DNA from: an uncultured Microbacterium sp.
Lineage (GTDB): Bacteria > Actinomycetota > Actinomycetes > Actinomycetales > Microbacteriaceae
Reading direction: 5' to 3'
Assembly (NCBI RefSeq): GCF_947632095.1
Contig: NZ_CANROA010000017.1
Location: forward strand, 1 to 41,757
DNA length: 41,757 nt
The position numbers were made by a program, and so were the translations under genes. This document shows positions 32,492 through 41,558 of this stretch, piece by piece. How positions within the stretch are numbered: position 1 is the stretch's first letter; every line of letters starts with the position of its first letter. The notes under the pieces were generated by a model. The model saw nothing but the letters and a program-made list of their open reading frames with translations. It had not been told where the DNA came from and ran no database searches.

Positions 32492-33340
32492 ATGACATTC
32501 GACAACTCCACTCCCGCACCGCCCGCAGCCCCGGCAGGGGTCGCCCCGCCCGCCCTGACACCGCCTATTCCGGCATCCGCCCCCGTTCCCGCATCCAGCC
32601 CCGCCACCACCGGCGACAAGTCCTTCATCCTCACGTGGCTGTTCGCGATGCTCCTCGGCTTCTTCGCCGTCGACCGGTTCTATCTCGGCAAGATCGGCAC
32701 CGGCATCCTCAAGCTCATCACCCTCGGCGGCCTCGGCATCTGGGTGCTCGTCGACCTCGTGCTCGTGCTCACCGGCGCGACCCGCGACTCCCGCGGACAG
32801 CGCCTCGCCGGCTACGCGCAGCACCGGAAGACCGCCTGGATCGTCACCGGCGCGATCATCGCCCTCGGGATCGTGCTGAACGTCGTCACCGGCACCTCCG
32901 GCACGAGCGCCGCACCGGATGCCGACGAGCCGGCCGCCGTCGAGACCGTCGCCGAACCCGCCATCGAAGAGCAGGAGGAGGAGCCCGCCGCACCGGTCGA
33001 GGAGAAGCAGGCGGAGCCCGCCGAGCCCGCTATCCCCGCGGAATACGCCAACGCGCTCACCAAGGCCGAGCAGTACTCCGATCTCATGAACATGAGCAAG
33101 GCCGGCATCTACGACCAGCTCACGAGCCAGTACGGCGAGAAGTTCTCCGCCGAGGCCGGACAGTACGCGATCGACACGATCGACGCCGACTGGAACGCCA
33201 ACGCCCTTGCGAAGGCCAAGGACTACCAGAACCTCATGTCCATGTCGCCGGACGCGATCCGCGACCAGCTCACCAGCGAATACGGCGAGAAGTTCACCGC
33301 ATCCGAGGCCGACTACGCCATCGCGCATCTGAACGACTGA
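32492..33340 (+). CDS. TM2-domain protein with two Ltp repeats
   Basis: A 282-residue protein. A Pro/Ala-rich N terminus (1-40) precedes a TM2 domain (43-100, two helices with [19 protein letters not shown] and the DRF motif). A third membrane helix (115-133) leads to an acidic Pro/Glu linker (140-183), then two Ltp repeats (184-232 and 235-282): [20 protein letters not shown] and [20 protein letters not shown], each with TSxYGEKF. Ltp repeats are named after a phage TP-J34 lipoprotein that blocks DNA entry of superinfecting phage, and are common in host surface proteins of unknown role. The repeats would be outside the cell. It is divergent from the kinase. Confidence 0.88.
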   Translation: MTFDNSTPAPPAAPAGVAPPALTPPIPASAPVPASSPATTGDKSFILTWLFAMLLGFFAVDRFYLGKIGTGILKLITLGGLGIWVLVDLVLVLTGATRDSRGQRLAGYAQHRKTAWIVTGAIIALGIVLNVVTGTSGTSAAPDADEPAAVETVAEPAIEEQEEEPAAPVEEKQAEPAEPAIPAEYANALTKAEQYSDLMNMSKAGIYDQLTSQYGEKFSAEAGQYAIDTIDADWNANALAKAKDYQNLMSMSPDAIRDQLTSEYGEKFTASEADYAIAHLND

Positions 33341-33408
33341 GCCCATGGCGGGCGGATGCCGGAGGGAGCGCGGTCCGAGCGCACCCTCCGGCACGCAATA
33401 ATGTTCAC

Positions 33409-34269
33409 GTGAGCGAAGCGAAGAGCATCCCCGGCTGGCGTCATGTCTACTCCGGCAAGGTCCGCGACCTGTATGCCCCGGAAGACGCCGCGGACACGCG
33501 CATCCTCGTCGTGGCGTCCGACCGGGTGAGCGCCTTCGACTTCGTGCTCTCCCCCGGCATCCCCGCCAAGGGGGCGTTGCTGACGACGCTGAGCCGTTGG
33601 TGGTTCGACCAGATCGACTTCCCGAATCACCTCGCCGAGGGCGAGATGCCGGATGCCGTCGCCGACCGGGCGATGCTCGCGCAGTCGCTCGACATGCTGC
33701 CCGTCGAATGCGTCGTGCGCGGCTACATCACCGGCTCCGGCTGGACCGAGTATCAGGAGCACGGCACCGTCTGCGGCATCCCGCTGCCCGCCGGCCTCCA
33801 GAACGGCGACCGTCTGCCCGAGCCGATCTTCACCCCCGCCTACAAGGCGCCGATGGGGGAGCACGACGAGAACATCACCTTCGAGCAGACCGTCGAACTC
33901 GTCGGCGCCGACCGCGCCGCCGAGCTCCGCGACGTCTCGCTGCGCATCTACGGCGAGGCCGCCGAGATCGCCGAGACGAAGGGCGTGATCCTCGCCGACA
34001 CGAAGTTCGAGTTCGGCACGGATGCCACCGGCACCCTGCGCCTGGCCGACGAGGTGCTCACGAGCGACTCCTCCCGCTATTGGGAAGCCGAGGCCTGGCG
34101 CACGGGCACGACGCCCGATGAGCGCATGGCCAGCTTCGACAAGCAGATCGTCCGCAACTGGCTCGCTGCGAACTGGGACAAGCAGGGCGAGCCGCCCGTG
34201 CTGCCCGATGAGATCGTCGAGCGCACCGCCGCACGCTACCGCGAGCTGATCGAGCTGCTCACCGCGTAG
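33409..34269 (+). CDS. purC: Phosphoribosylaminoimidazole-succinocarboxamide synthase
   Basis: A 286-residue SAICAR synthetase, which condenses CAIR with aspartate using ATP. It opens HVYSGKVRDLYAP (ATP-binding loop) and continues ASDRVSAFDFVLSPGIPAKG, VECVVRGYITGSGW, and ILADTKFEFG with the metal-binding Asp/Glu. Length fits the longer actinobacterial/eukaryote-like form. GTG 33409 is the only start consistent with the fold; TAATGT lies four bases upstream, so the transcript may be leaderless or nearly so. The uracil-xanthine permease follows 83 bases later. Confidence 0.97.
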   Translation: MSEAKSIPGWRHVYSGKVRDLYAPEDAADTRILVVASDRVSAFDFVLSPGIPAKGALLTTLSRWWFDQIDFPNHLAEGEMPDAVADRAMLAQSLDMLPVECVVRGYITGSGWTEYQEHGTVCGIPLPAGLQNGDRLPEPIFTPAYKAPMGEHDENITFEQTVELVGADRAAELRDVSLRIYGEAAEIAETKGVILADTKFEFGTDATGTLRLADEVLTSDSSRYWEAEAWRTGTTPDERMASFDKQIVRNWLAANWDKQGEPPVLPDEIVERTAARYRELIELLTA

Positions 34270-34272
34270 CAT

Positions 34273-34316
34273 CCGCCCGCACTCGGGCATGCCCACCGGG
34301 GCGGTAGTGTTTTTTC
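34273..34316 (+). terminator. Possible terminator after purC
   Basis: CCGCCC (34273-34278) can pair with GGGGCGG just before TAGTG and a T6 run. An alternative small hairpin GCCCG-cact-CGGGC overlaps it, so the fold is uncertain. Confidence 0.4.
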
Positions 34317-34352
34317 AGCACTCCCACCACCCCGAATATGAGGAGCACCCGC

Positions 34353-35693
34353 ATGCCCGCGTGGAAGATCCACGGCGACGGTCGTAACGTCGCACCCGGC
34401 CAGGTCGTCAAACCCGAAGAACGCCTGAACTGGCCCGCCACCTTCGCGATCGGCGCACAGCACATCGTCGCGATGTTCGGAGCCACCTTCCTGGTCCCGA
34501 TCATCACCGGTTTCCCGGTCTCGACGACCCTGCTGTTCTCCGGCGTCGGGACCCTGCTGTTCCTGCTGCTGACCCGCAACCGCCTGCCCAGCTACCTGGG
34601 TTCATCGTTCGCCTTCCTCGCCCCGATCACCGCGATCAACGCGGGTCAGGCCCTTGAGACGCCGCAGCAGATCACCCAGGCGCTCGTCGGAATCTTCGTC
34701 GTCGGCGTTCTGCTCGCCGCGATCGGCTTCATCGTCGAGGCGGTCGGCGTCGGCTGGATCGACAAGTTCATGCCGCCCGTCGTCGCCGGCTCCATCGTCG
34801 CGCTGATCGGCTTCAACCTCGCCCCCGCCGCGTGGAACAACTTCAACGCCCAGCCCGAACTCGCCTCCGTGACCCTCGTCGCGGTCATCCTGTTCAGCGT
34901 GCTGTTCCGCGGATTCCTCGGGCGCATCTCCATCTTCCTCGGCGTCATCGTCGGCTACATCGTCGCGATCTTCACCGACCAGGTGAAGTTCGAGGGCATC
35001 GAGGACGCCGCGTGGATCGGCCTGCCCGACTTCCACCTCGCAGCCCTCACCGACCCGGCAGCGTGGGCATACGTGCCCATGTTCCTGCCCGTCGTGCTCG
35101 TGCTCATCGCCGAGAACGTCGGCCACGTGCGCGGCGTCGCCACCATGACCAACGACCCGTCGATCAACAAGCACACCGGCCGCGCGCTCGTCGCCGACGG
35201 CGTCGCCACCGCGATCGCCGGCGGCTTCGGCGGATCGGCCACCACCACCTACGGCGAGAACATCGGCGTCATGGCCGCCACCCGCGTCTACTCGACGGCG
35301 GCCTACTGGGTCGCCGGCGCCGCAGCCATCCTGCTCGCCTTCTCGCCCAAGGTCGGCTTCATCTTCAACACGATCCCCGCCGGTGTTCTCGGCGGCGTCA
35401 CCACCGCCCTGTACGGCCTCATCGGCGTCATCGGCATCAAGATCTGGGTCGACAACCGCGTGGACTTCTCGCGCCCCGTCAACCAGTACACGGTCGCCGT
35501 GTCGTTCGTGCTCGCCGTCGGCGGCTACACCATGAACTGGGGCGGTTTCGAGCTCGGCGCGATCGTGCTCGGCACCGTCGCGGCCATCCTCATCTACCAC
35601 GTGGGCAACGCCATCGCCCGTGCCCGCAAGACCGGCGCAGACGACGGCGGCCCCATTCCCGCCGTCGGCCAGATGGGCGGCGACCCGGAGTAA
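34353..35693 (+). CDS. Uracil-xanthine (NCS2 family) permease
   Basis: A 446-residue membrane transporter with the 7+7 inverted-repeat architecture of UraA. Family features are QHIVAMFGATFLVP in TM1, LPSYLGSSFAFLAP in TM3 (the discontinuous helix), LIAENVGHVRGV with the conserved Glu that binds the base, and GGFGGSATTTYGENIGVMAAT in TM10. It imports uracil or xanthine with protons. ATG 34353 has GAGGAG about eight bases upstream. It lies after purC and may share nucleobase supply, but a possible terminator separates them. A strong terminator follows. Confidence 0.95.
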   Translation: MPAWKIHGDGRNVAPGQVVKPEERLNWPATFAIGAQHIVAMFGATFLVPIITGFPVSTTLLFSGVGTLLFLLLTRNRLPSYLGSSFAFLAPITAINAGQALETPQQITQALVGIFVVGVLLAAIGFIVEAVGVGWIDKFMPPVVAGSIVALIGFNLAPAAWNNFNAQPELASVTLVAVILFSVLFRGFLGRISIFLGVIVGYIVAIFTDQVKFEGIEDAAWIGLPDFHLAALTDPAAWAYVPMFLPVVLVLIAENVGHVRGVATMTNDPSINKHTGRALVADGVATAIAGGFGGSATTTYGENIGVMAATRVYSTAAYWVAGAAAILLAFSPKVGFIFNTIPAGVLGGVTTALYGLIGVIGIKIWVDNRVDFSRPVNQYTVAVSFVLAVGGYTMNWGGFELGAIVLGTVAAILIYHVGNAIARARKTGADDGGPIPAVGQMGGDPE

Positions 35694-35710
35694 TCCTCCG
35701 ACGTCAGCAT

Positions 35711-35750
35711 GAAGGCCGGACCCCTGCGTGGGGCCCGGCCTTCTGCGTTG
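35711..35750 (+). terminator. Terminator after the nucleobase permease
   Basis: GAAGGCCGG (35711-35719) pairs with CCGGCCTTC (35735-35743), and an inner CCCC/GGGG extends the stem after a mismatch. It lies between convergent genes. Confidence 0.8.
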
Positions 35751-35799
35751 CTGCGGTGTCTCTTCTGCCACTGTGCGCGGTGCCGCGAAATTTCCGGAG

Positions 35800-36153
35800 T
35801 TATGCGCGGGGAGGGAGCGCGACGACACCGCCGGGGGACGTCCGCTTCTGCAGCTGCCGGGCGATGCCGACGAGACCGATGATCAGGACCACGGCTCCGA
35901 TGGTGAGGATCACCCCGATCGTGATGGTCGCGGCGTCCGCCAGCATGAGGAACGAAACGATGTTTTCCTGCAGGGCCCCGAAGCGTCCGGCCCCGGCCGT
36001 GTGCCAGAGTCCCCACGCGGCGAGCGCCGCGAACACAGCACCCCAGATGATGGCCGCCCACCGGATGCGCGGCCCCTCGACATCTTGCCCGGGCGCCGGG
36101 TGGAACAGCGGCGGCTCGGCCGGTGCGTGGTCCATCTCGTCGATGTCGTTCAT
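35800..36153 (-). CDS. Two-helix hypothetical membrane protein coupled to the PspC gene
   Basis: A 117-residue protein with an acidic N terminus (MNDIDEMDHAPAEPP), two helices (WAAIIWGAVFAALAAWGLW and TITIGVILTIGAVVLIIGLVGIA) and a short basic tail. Its ATG overlaps the stop of the PspC gene by four bases (ATGA), so it is translated with it and probably acts with that protein in the membrane. I recognise no family. Confidence 0.82.
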   Translation of the reverse strand: MNDIDEMDHAPAEPPLFHPAPGQDVEGPRIRWAAIIWGAVFAALAAWGLWHTAGAGRFGALQENIVSFLMLADAATITIGVILTIGAVVLIIGLVGIARQLQKRTSPGGVVALPPRA

Positions 36154-37874
36154 TCCGTGTCTCCTTCATCGTCCGGTGTGCCGTCGTCTGCGGTCTCCAT
36201 CACGTAGATGGTGATGTGTCCGCCGTCGATCTGGGTGAGATCGACCGTGCGCACCGGCGCAGCCGGATCTGCTTGTCCGTTCGACCAGGTGATCACCCCG
36301 TCGGTCGCCGGGAACCGCTCGGTTTCGACGTACCAGCCGTCGTCGTCGGTCCCCATGATGGTGACCAGGGTTTCGGAATCGACGTCGAGTCGCAGCTCGG
36401 CGGCGACGTCGGGGTGCACGGTGATCTTCGTGAATCCGCGGCGGCGCTGCACGTCGATGCTCGCGTCATCGTCTCCCAGGGACGGCAGTTCGAGGTACAG
36501 CGCCCCATAGGCCTGAACGATTTCTTCGTTGCCCGCGGTGACCATCGTTCCCCGTGTCGTGGCGCCGAGGGCACCGTTGGCTCCGAGTGCCGTCCCGCCT
36601 CCGATGAGCAGGGCGATCGTGGTGACGGCGGCGAGGAATCCGCTGCGGCGGCGCAGGGAACCCGCGACGATCATGCCGATGGCGCACACCAGGGCGAAGG
36701 CGAACAGCGCGCCGCTGAAGGCGCCGAGCGCCCGGTATGTTTCGGTGCCCCACCCCTCATCCTGCAGCGCGAAGAGCCCTGCAGCCGCGGCCATGAGCAT
36801 CGCGAGGCCGATCACGACCGCGCCGAACGCGAACGGGATCCGCGGCCGTGCGGCCCGGCGTTCTGCCCGTCGACGCGCGACCTCCTGCGCGAATGCGCGC
36901 GCTTCGGCCTGTTGCTGCTCGCGGACGATGCGCTGCGCGTCGGCCTGCTCGCGACGCCACTCGTCGCTCCCGGTGCGCCACTCGTCCTGACCGCGGCGCC
37001 AGGCGTCGTAGTCGGAGTCGGTCGCGATTTCCGGATCGTCGGCGGATGCTGCACCCTCGGTCCGAGCCTCGGAACCCGGCTCTCCAGCATCCAATTCGCC
37101 GGCGATGCCGTCGATGTTGCGCACGGACAGCGCGGACACCGGGGCGAATGACGGGGCTGGATGCCGGCGACGCCGCACGACGGTGCGCACGAGCTGCACC
37201 GCGCCGAATGCGGCGGCCAGGAGGACGAGCATGGCCAGCGCCGACCCGGCGCCTCCCGCGTCGTACCCGAAGATGGCGGGGGCAAGAATCCCGAACAGGA
37301 TCAGCAGGAGGATGCCGAGCCCGATGCTCAGCGCGACGACCCCGAAGCGTCCACCCGCGCTGAGCCGCTCACGGCCGGCGCCGTGAGGACGGGCGGGTGA
37401 TGGGCGACGGCGCAGCCACGCGACCCCGATCACGACCGCCGCGATCACGACGAGCCAGGCGCCGAGGGCGCCCGCGTTCCAGCCGATCCCCTCCGGCCGT
37501 GAAGCGGCCACGACAGCGCCGAACACCGATGCGCCCGCCCAGCCCGCGATCAGCGCGAACCCGGCGGTGATCACGACGCCGAGCGCCCCCGGCGCCGAGC
37601 CGTGCCGCAACCGGGCGATGATGCGTCCCTCACCATCAGGCATCAGCGCCCAGGCGATCGCGTACACCCAGGCGATCGGGAAGCCCAGTACAGCCGCCAC
37701 CACGAAGATGCCGCGGATGATGATCGTATCCGTACCGGTGCGCCGGGCGACGGCCGAGCAGACGCCGGCGATCCAGCCCTCCGTGCGCACGAAGCCGAGT
37801 GAACGCACCCAGGCGAAGAATCCGGTGTCCGGAGGGCTCGGCGGCGGGGCATCCGAGGTCAACGTTTTTTCCAT
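36150..37874 (-). CDS. PspC domain-containing membrane protein
   Basis: A 574-residue protein. The PspC domain (about 26-82) reads LGFVRTEGWIAGVCSAVARRTGTDTI then VVAAVLGFPIAWVYAIAWALMPDG. Several further helices follow, then an Arg/Gln/Glu-rich cytoplasmic segment near residues 300-350 (WRREQADAQRIVREQQQAE) that is probably coiled coil, three more helices, and an extracytoplasmic C-terminal domain (about 460-560) with short beta repeats resembling DUF4097-type strands. PspC proteins sense or answer envelope stress. It is divergent from a PspC-containing sensor kinase, so it is likely the target or partner of that two-component system. ATG 37874 has GGGAGGATC about nine bases upstream. Confidence 0.9.
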   Translation of the reverse strand: MEKTLTSDAPPPSPPDTGFFAWVRSLGFVRTEGWIAGVCSAVARRTGTDTIIIRGIFVVAAVLGFPIAWVYAIAWALMPDGEGRIIARLRHGSAPGALGVVITAGFALIAGWAGASVFGAVVAASRPEGIGWNAGALGAWLVVIAAVVIGVAWLRRRPSPARPHGAGRERLSAGGRFGVVALSIGLGILLLILFGILAPAIFGYDAGGAGSALAMLVLLAAAFGAVQLVRTVVRRRRHPAPSFAPVSALSVRNIDGIAGELDAGEPGSEARTEGAASADDPEIATDSDYDAWRRGQDEWRTGSDEWRREQADAQRIVREQQQAEARAFAQEVARRRAERRAARPRIPFAFGAVVIGLAMLMAAAAGLFALQDEGWGTETYRALGAFSGALFAFALVCAIGMIVAGSLRRRSGFLAAVTTIALLIGGGTALGANGALGATTRGTMVTAGNEEIVQAYGALYLELPSLGDDDASIDVQRRRGFTKITVHPDVAAELRLDVDSETLVTIMGTDDDGWYVETERFPATDGVITWSNGQADPAAPVRTVDLTQIDGGHITIYVMETADDGTPDDEGDTE

Positions 37875-37979
37875 GCTTCGATCCTCCCGGCATCCGCTCA
37901 TCCGTCGCCATGGGGGATCCCCCTGATCGAACCCTGGCTTCGACGATGAGGGACGCATGCCGGTGGTTACATAGAGGAC

Positions 37980-39170
37980 ATGACCACCTCACAGCTCGGG
38001 ATGCCGCGCCTCGAGCGCACACGCTCGAGCACGGTCGCCGGCGTCGCTGAGGGCATCGCCGCGCAGCACAGGTGGCGGGTCTCAGCCGTGCGGGTCATGT
38101 TCGTCGCCGGCACCGCGGTGTTCGGATCCGGGGCGCTGCTGTACCTGTGGATCTGGGCGTTCACCCCTCTCCGCGACGGCACGGAACACGTCACGAGGCG
38201 GGCTCCGGTCGCATGGATCCTGCTCGCATCCGCCATGGCCGCACTGCTCGTCATCGGCGTCGAGGTCTCAGCCGCAGCATCCGCGGGGCTTCGTGCTCCG
38301 ATGGCGCTGACGCCCTTCGTCCTGCCCGTCGTGCTCGCCTCCGCGGCCGGCGTCTGGTCCGGTATCCTCGATCGAAGCGACCCGGCCCGCGGACCGCAGC
38401 AGGACCTCATCGTCCGCGGTGTCGCGACCGCCGTGCTCACCGCGATCGCGGCACTCGTCGTTCTCGTCGTTCCGCAAGAGGCACGCACATCCGTCTGGGG
38501 CGCGGCGCTCGGAATCGTCCTCCTCACCGCCATCGGCACGGGGCTGGTCTGGTCCGCCACCTGGGTGGCGCGCTTCCGTGAATTGCAGGATGCCCGGGTG
38601 CACAGCATCCGCGAAGAGCAGCGCGCCCGCATGGCCGCGCACCTGCACGACTCCGTGCTGCAGACCCTCGCGCTCATCCAGAACCGGGCAGGCGCATCGA
38701 GCGAAGTCGGCCGCATCGCCCGCGCACAGGAGCGCGAACTGCGCTCCTGGCTGTACGAAGGAGACGACGTCGCCGACAGCGACCTCGCCACCGACCTGCG
38801 CGACTTCGCCAACGCGCTCGAGCTCGACTTCGAGACCGCCGTCACCGTCGTCTCGGCCGGAACGATCTCCGAGCGCGCAAGCGGCGAGGTGGCGGCCGCC
38901 GCCCGCGAAGCCATGCTGAACGCCGCCCGTCACGCCGGCGGCGAGCTGTCCGTCTACATCGAGGGCTCCCCCGGGACGGTGGAGGTCTTCATCCGCGACC
39001 GCGGTGCGGGATTCGACCTCGCCGCCGTGCCATCCGACCGTCTCGGCGTGCGCGAATCGATCATCGGGCGGATGCAGCGAGCCGGCGGATCAGCGGCCGT
39101 CGGCCCGGGCCCCGGCGGCACCGGCACGCAGGTGCGCATCCGTTACGCTCAGGCAGGTGCCCGTGCCTGA
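37980..39170 (+). CDS. Sensor histidine kinase with N-terminal PspC domain
   Basis: A 396-residue kinase. Residues 9-65 form a PspC domain (RLERTRSSTVAGVAEGIAAQ then LLYLWIWAFTPLRDG). Four more helices fill residues 75-195. The phospho-acceptor region is RARMAAHLHDSVLQTLALIQ with His223 followed by Asp, of the HisKA_3-like type. The ATPase end has VAAAAREAMLNAARHAGG (N-box) and GGTGTQVRIRY. Actinobacterial kinases of this build answer cell-envelope stress, and the regulator gene overlaps its 3' end. Divergent arrangement with the PspC membrane protein (105-bp gap) suggests common control. ATG 37980 has GAGGA immediately upstream. Confidence 0.92.
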   Translation: MTTSQLGMPRLERTRSSTVAGVAEGIAAQHRWRVSAVRVMFVAGTAVFGSGALLYLWIWAFTPLRDGTEHVTRRAPVAWILLASAMAALLVIGVEVSAAASAGLRAPMALTPFVLPVVLASAAGVWSGILDRSDPARGPQQDLIVRGVATAVLTAIAALVVLVVPQEARTSVWGAALGIVLLTAIGTGLVWSATWVARFRELQDARVHSIREEQRARMAAHLHDSVLQTLALIQNRAGASSEVGRIARAQERELRSWLYEGDDVADSDLATDLRDFANALELDFETAVTVVSAGTISERASGEVAAAAREAMLNAARHAGGELSVYIEGSPGTVEVFIRDRGAGFDLAAVPSDRLGVRESIIGRMQRAGGSAAVGPGPGGTGTQVRIRYAQAGARA

Positions 39171-39822
39171 GCTGACCATCGTCATCATCGATGACCACTC
39201 CATCTTCCGATCCGGGCTGCGCGCCGACCTCGACCCCGCCCTGACCGTGCTCGGCGAGGCCGACGACGTGCCAAGCGCCATCGAGACCATCACGCGGACG
39301 CAGCCTGACGTCGTGCTGCTCGACGTGCACCTGCCCGGCGGCCCCGCCGGACGCACCGGAGGCGAAGAGGTGATCCGACGTGCCGGACCCGATGCGCCCT
39401 CGACCCGGTTCCTCGCTCTGAGCGTTTCCGACGCCGCGGAGGATGTCGTCGGCGTCATCCGTGCCGGTGCCCGCGGCTACATCACCAAGGGCGCGTCCGG
39501 CCGCGAGGTGTCCGACGCCGCTGCCCTCGTCGCCGCGGGAGACGCGGTGTTCTCACCGAGGCTGGCCGGATTCGTCATCGACGCGTTCGGCGCGGCGTCC
39601 GGTGAGACCGCTGTCGCAGACGACGAACTCGACCGTCTATCGAGCCGCGAGCAGGAGGTCATGCGCCTCATCGCCCGCGGATACGCCTACAAGGAGGTCG
39701 CGACAGAGCTGTTCATCTCGGTCAAGACCGTCGAAACCCACGTATCCGCGGTGCTGCGCAAACTGCAGCTGTCGTCACGGCACGAGCTGACCGCCTGGGC
39801 GACCGCGCGACGACTGCTCTGA
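39163..39822 (+). CDS. LuxR-family response regulator partnered with the PspC kinase
   Basis: A 219-residue NarL-type regulator. The receiver has IVIIDDHSIFRSGLRADL, phospho-acceptor Asp54 in VLLDVHLPGG and Lys in GYITKGASG. The DNA-binding domain has LSSREQEVMRLIARGYAYKEVA, then TVETHVSAVLRKL. GTG 39163 is preferred over GTG 39157 because AGG lies five bases upstream; either overlaps the kinase stop, so the two are coupled. It probably controls the divergent PspC operon. It ends 23 bases before the convergent biotin carboxylase gene. Confidence 0.93.
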   Translation: MPELTIVIIDDHSIFRSGLRADLDPALTVLGEADDVPSAIETITRTQPDVVLLDVHLPGGPAGRTGGEEVIRRAGPDAPSTRFLALSVSDAAEDVVGVIRAGARGYITKGASGREVSDAAALVAAGDAVFSPRLAGFVIDAFGAASGETAVADDELDRLSSREQEVMRLIARGYAYKEVATELFISVKTVETHVSAVLRKLQLSSRHELTAWATARRLL

Positions 39823-39845
39823 GGCGGCCATCCGCCGGTCCTGCC

Positions 39846-41558
39846 TCAGCCGATGCGGCCGATCACGGCGTCCGCGGCGACCATGTCGCCGACGGCGGCC
39901 GACTGGCTCAGCACACCGGCGCGGTGGGCGGCGACCGGGGTCTCCATCTTCATCGCGTCGAGCACGGCGACCGTATCGCCCTCGGCGACGGATGCTCCGT
40001 CGTCGACCGTCCAGCGCACGAGGCTGCCGGGCGCGGGCGTGCGCAGCTCGGCGGGGTCGGCCGCGGCAGGCGCTTCACCGGCAGGAGCACCCGCGGCGAA
40101 TCCGCGCAGCAGCGCGGCCGGAACTCCGAGCACCACGCGGCGGCCGTCGATCTCGACGCCGAAGCGCTGCAGGCCGGTGTCCTCCATGGGTGCGGGGCGC
40201 AGCTGCGGCTCGAGCCGCGGCAGCAGGGCCGATTCGATCCACTGCGTGTGCACGGCGAAGCCGTCGGTGGCGAACTCGGGCTGGTCGATCGCGAGGCGGT
40301 CGAAGCCGATGACGGTCGCGGGTCCTTCCACCGAGAGCTCGCGCAGCGCACGGCGGGCGCGCACGAGCGCGGCGTCGCGGGAGTCCGCGTGCACGATGAG
40401 CTTCGCGATCATCGAGTCGAACGCGGGCTGTACGGCGTCTCCCGCCTCGATGCCGCTGTCCCAGCGCACACCGGGGCCGCCGGGAACCCGCAGCACGGTG
40501 ACGACGGCGGGGCTGGGCAGGAAGCCGCGGCCCGGGTCCTCGGCGTTGATGCGGAACTCGAACGCGTGACCGGCGGGCTCAGGAGTCGCGGAGAACGAGA
40601 TGCCCTCGCCGTTCGCGATGCGGAACTGCTCGCGCACGAGGTCGACGCCGGTGACGAGCTCGGTGACCGGATGCTCGACCTGCAGGCGCGTGTTCACCTC
40701 GAGGAACGAGATCGTGCCGTCGGCGGCGAGCAGGAACTCGACGGTTCCCGCGCCCCGGTACGACACCTCGCCGCACACCCGGCGGGCGGCGTCGTGGATC
40801 TCGGCGCGCTGCGCCTCGGTGAGCCCGGGCGCCGGCGCCTCTTCGATGAGCTTCTGGTTGCGGCGCTGCATCGAGCAGTCCCGGTCGCCGACGACGACCA
40901 CGGTGCCCGTGCCGTCGCCGAGGACCTGCACCTCGATGTGGCGGGGGCTCTCCAGGAACCGCTCCACGAAGCACTCCCCGCGTCCGAAGGCGACGACGGC
41001 CTCGCGAGTGGCGGCGTCGAACGCCTCGGCCACCTCGTCGAGCTCGCGCACGACCTTGAGTCCGCGTCCTCCGCCGCCGAACGCGGCCTTGATCGCGATG
41101 GGCAGGCCGTGCTGCTCGGCGAATGCGACGGCCTCGGCGGGGCCGGCCAGCGGCTCATCGGTGCCGGCGGCGAGAGGCGCGGAGACCTTCTGCGCGATGC
41201 GGCGCGCGGTCATCTTGTCGCCGAGGGCGTCGATGCTCGCCGGCGTCGGGCCGATCCAGGTGAGGCCTGCGTCCTCGACGGCGCGCGCGAATGCGGCGCT
41301 CTCCGAGAGGAACCCGTAGCCGGGGTGCACGGCGTCCGCGCCCGAGCGGCGGGCCGCATCCAGCAGCGCGTCGATCGACAGGTACGTGTCGGCGGCGGTC
41401 GCCCCGCCCAGCCCCACGGCCTCGTCGGCGAGGCGCACGTGCATGGCCTCGGCATCCTGGTCGGCGTACACGGCGACCGAGCCGTAGCCCGCCTCGGCGC
41501 ATGCGCGAATCACGCGGACCGCGATCTCGCCGCGGTTGGCGATCAGAACCTTCTTCAT
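39846..41558 (-). CDS. Biotin carboxylase with fused biotin carrier (BCCP) domain
   Basis: A 570-residue protein. Residues 1-445 are a biotin carboxylase: KKVLIANRGEIAVRVIRA, ATP-grasp loop AFGGGGRGLKVV, FVERFLESPRHIEVQVLGDG, and EVNTRLQVEHPVTE with the active-site residues. The C-terminal 70 residues form a biotinyl domain with VLDAMKMETP, Lys537 being the biotin site. Such fusions are acyl-CoA carboxylase alpha chains, but here the gene overlaps the end of a PxpC/AHS2-type gene by four bases. In that context it may act with 5-oxoprolinase or urea-amidolyase-like carboxyltransferase subunits. AAGG lies seven bases before ATG 41558. Confidence 0.93.
   Translation of the reverse strand: MKKVLIANRGEIAVRVIRACAEAGYGSVAVYADQDAEAMHVRLADEAVGLGGATAADTYLSIDALLDAARRSGADAVHPGYGFLSESAAFARAVEDAGLTWIGPTPASIDALGDKMTARRIAQKVSAPLAAGTDEPLAGPAEAVAFAEQHGLPIAIKAAFGGGGRGLKVVRELDEVAEAFDAATREAVVAFGRGECFVERFLESPRHIEVQVLGDGTGTVVVVGDRDCSMQRRNQKLIEEAPAPGLTEAQRAEIHDAARRVCGEVSYRGAGTVEFLLAADGTISFLEVNTRLQVEHPVTELVTGVDLVREQFRIANGEGISFSATPEPAGHAFEFRINAEDPGRGFLPSPAVVTVLRVPGGPGVRWDSGIEAGDAVQPAFDSMIAKLIVHADSRDAALVRARRALRELSVEGPATVIGFDRLAIDQPEFATDGFAVHTQWIESALLPRLEPQLRPAPMEDTGLQRFGVEIDGRRVVLGVPAALLRGFAAGAPAGEAPAAADPAELRTPAPGSLVRWTVDDGASVAEGDTVAVLDAMKMETPVAAHRAGVLSQSAAVGDMVAADAVIGRIG

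Noticed and set aside
31166..33394. A longer kinase reading frame extending to 33394
   Set aside because: The extension is antisense to the TM2-Ltp gene and composed of Gly/Asp/Arg-rich sequence. The kinase fold and a leaderless -10 fix the start at 32359.
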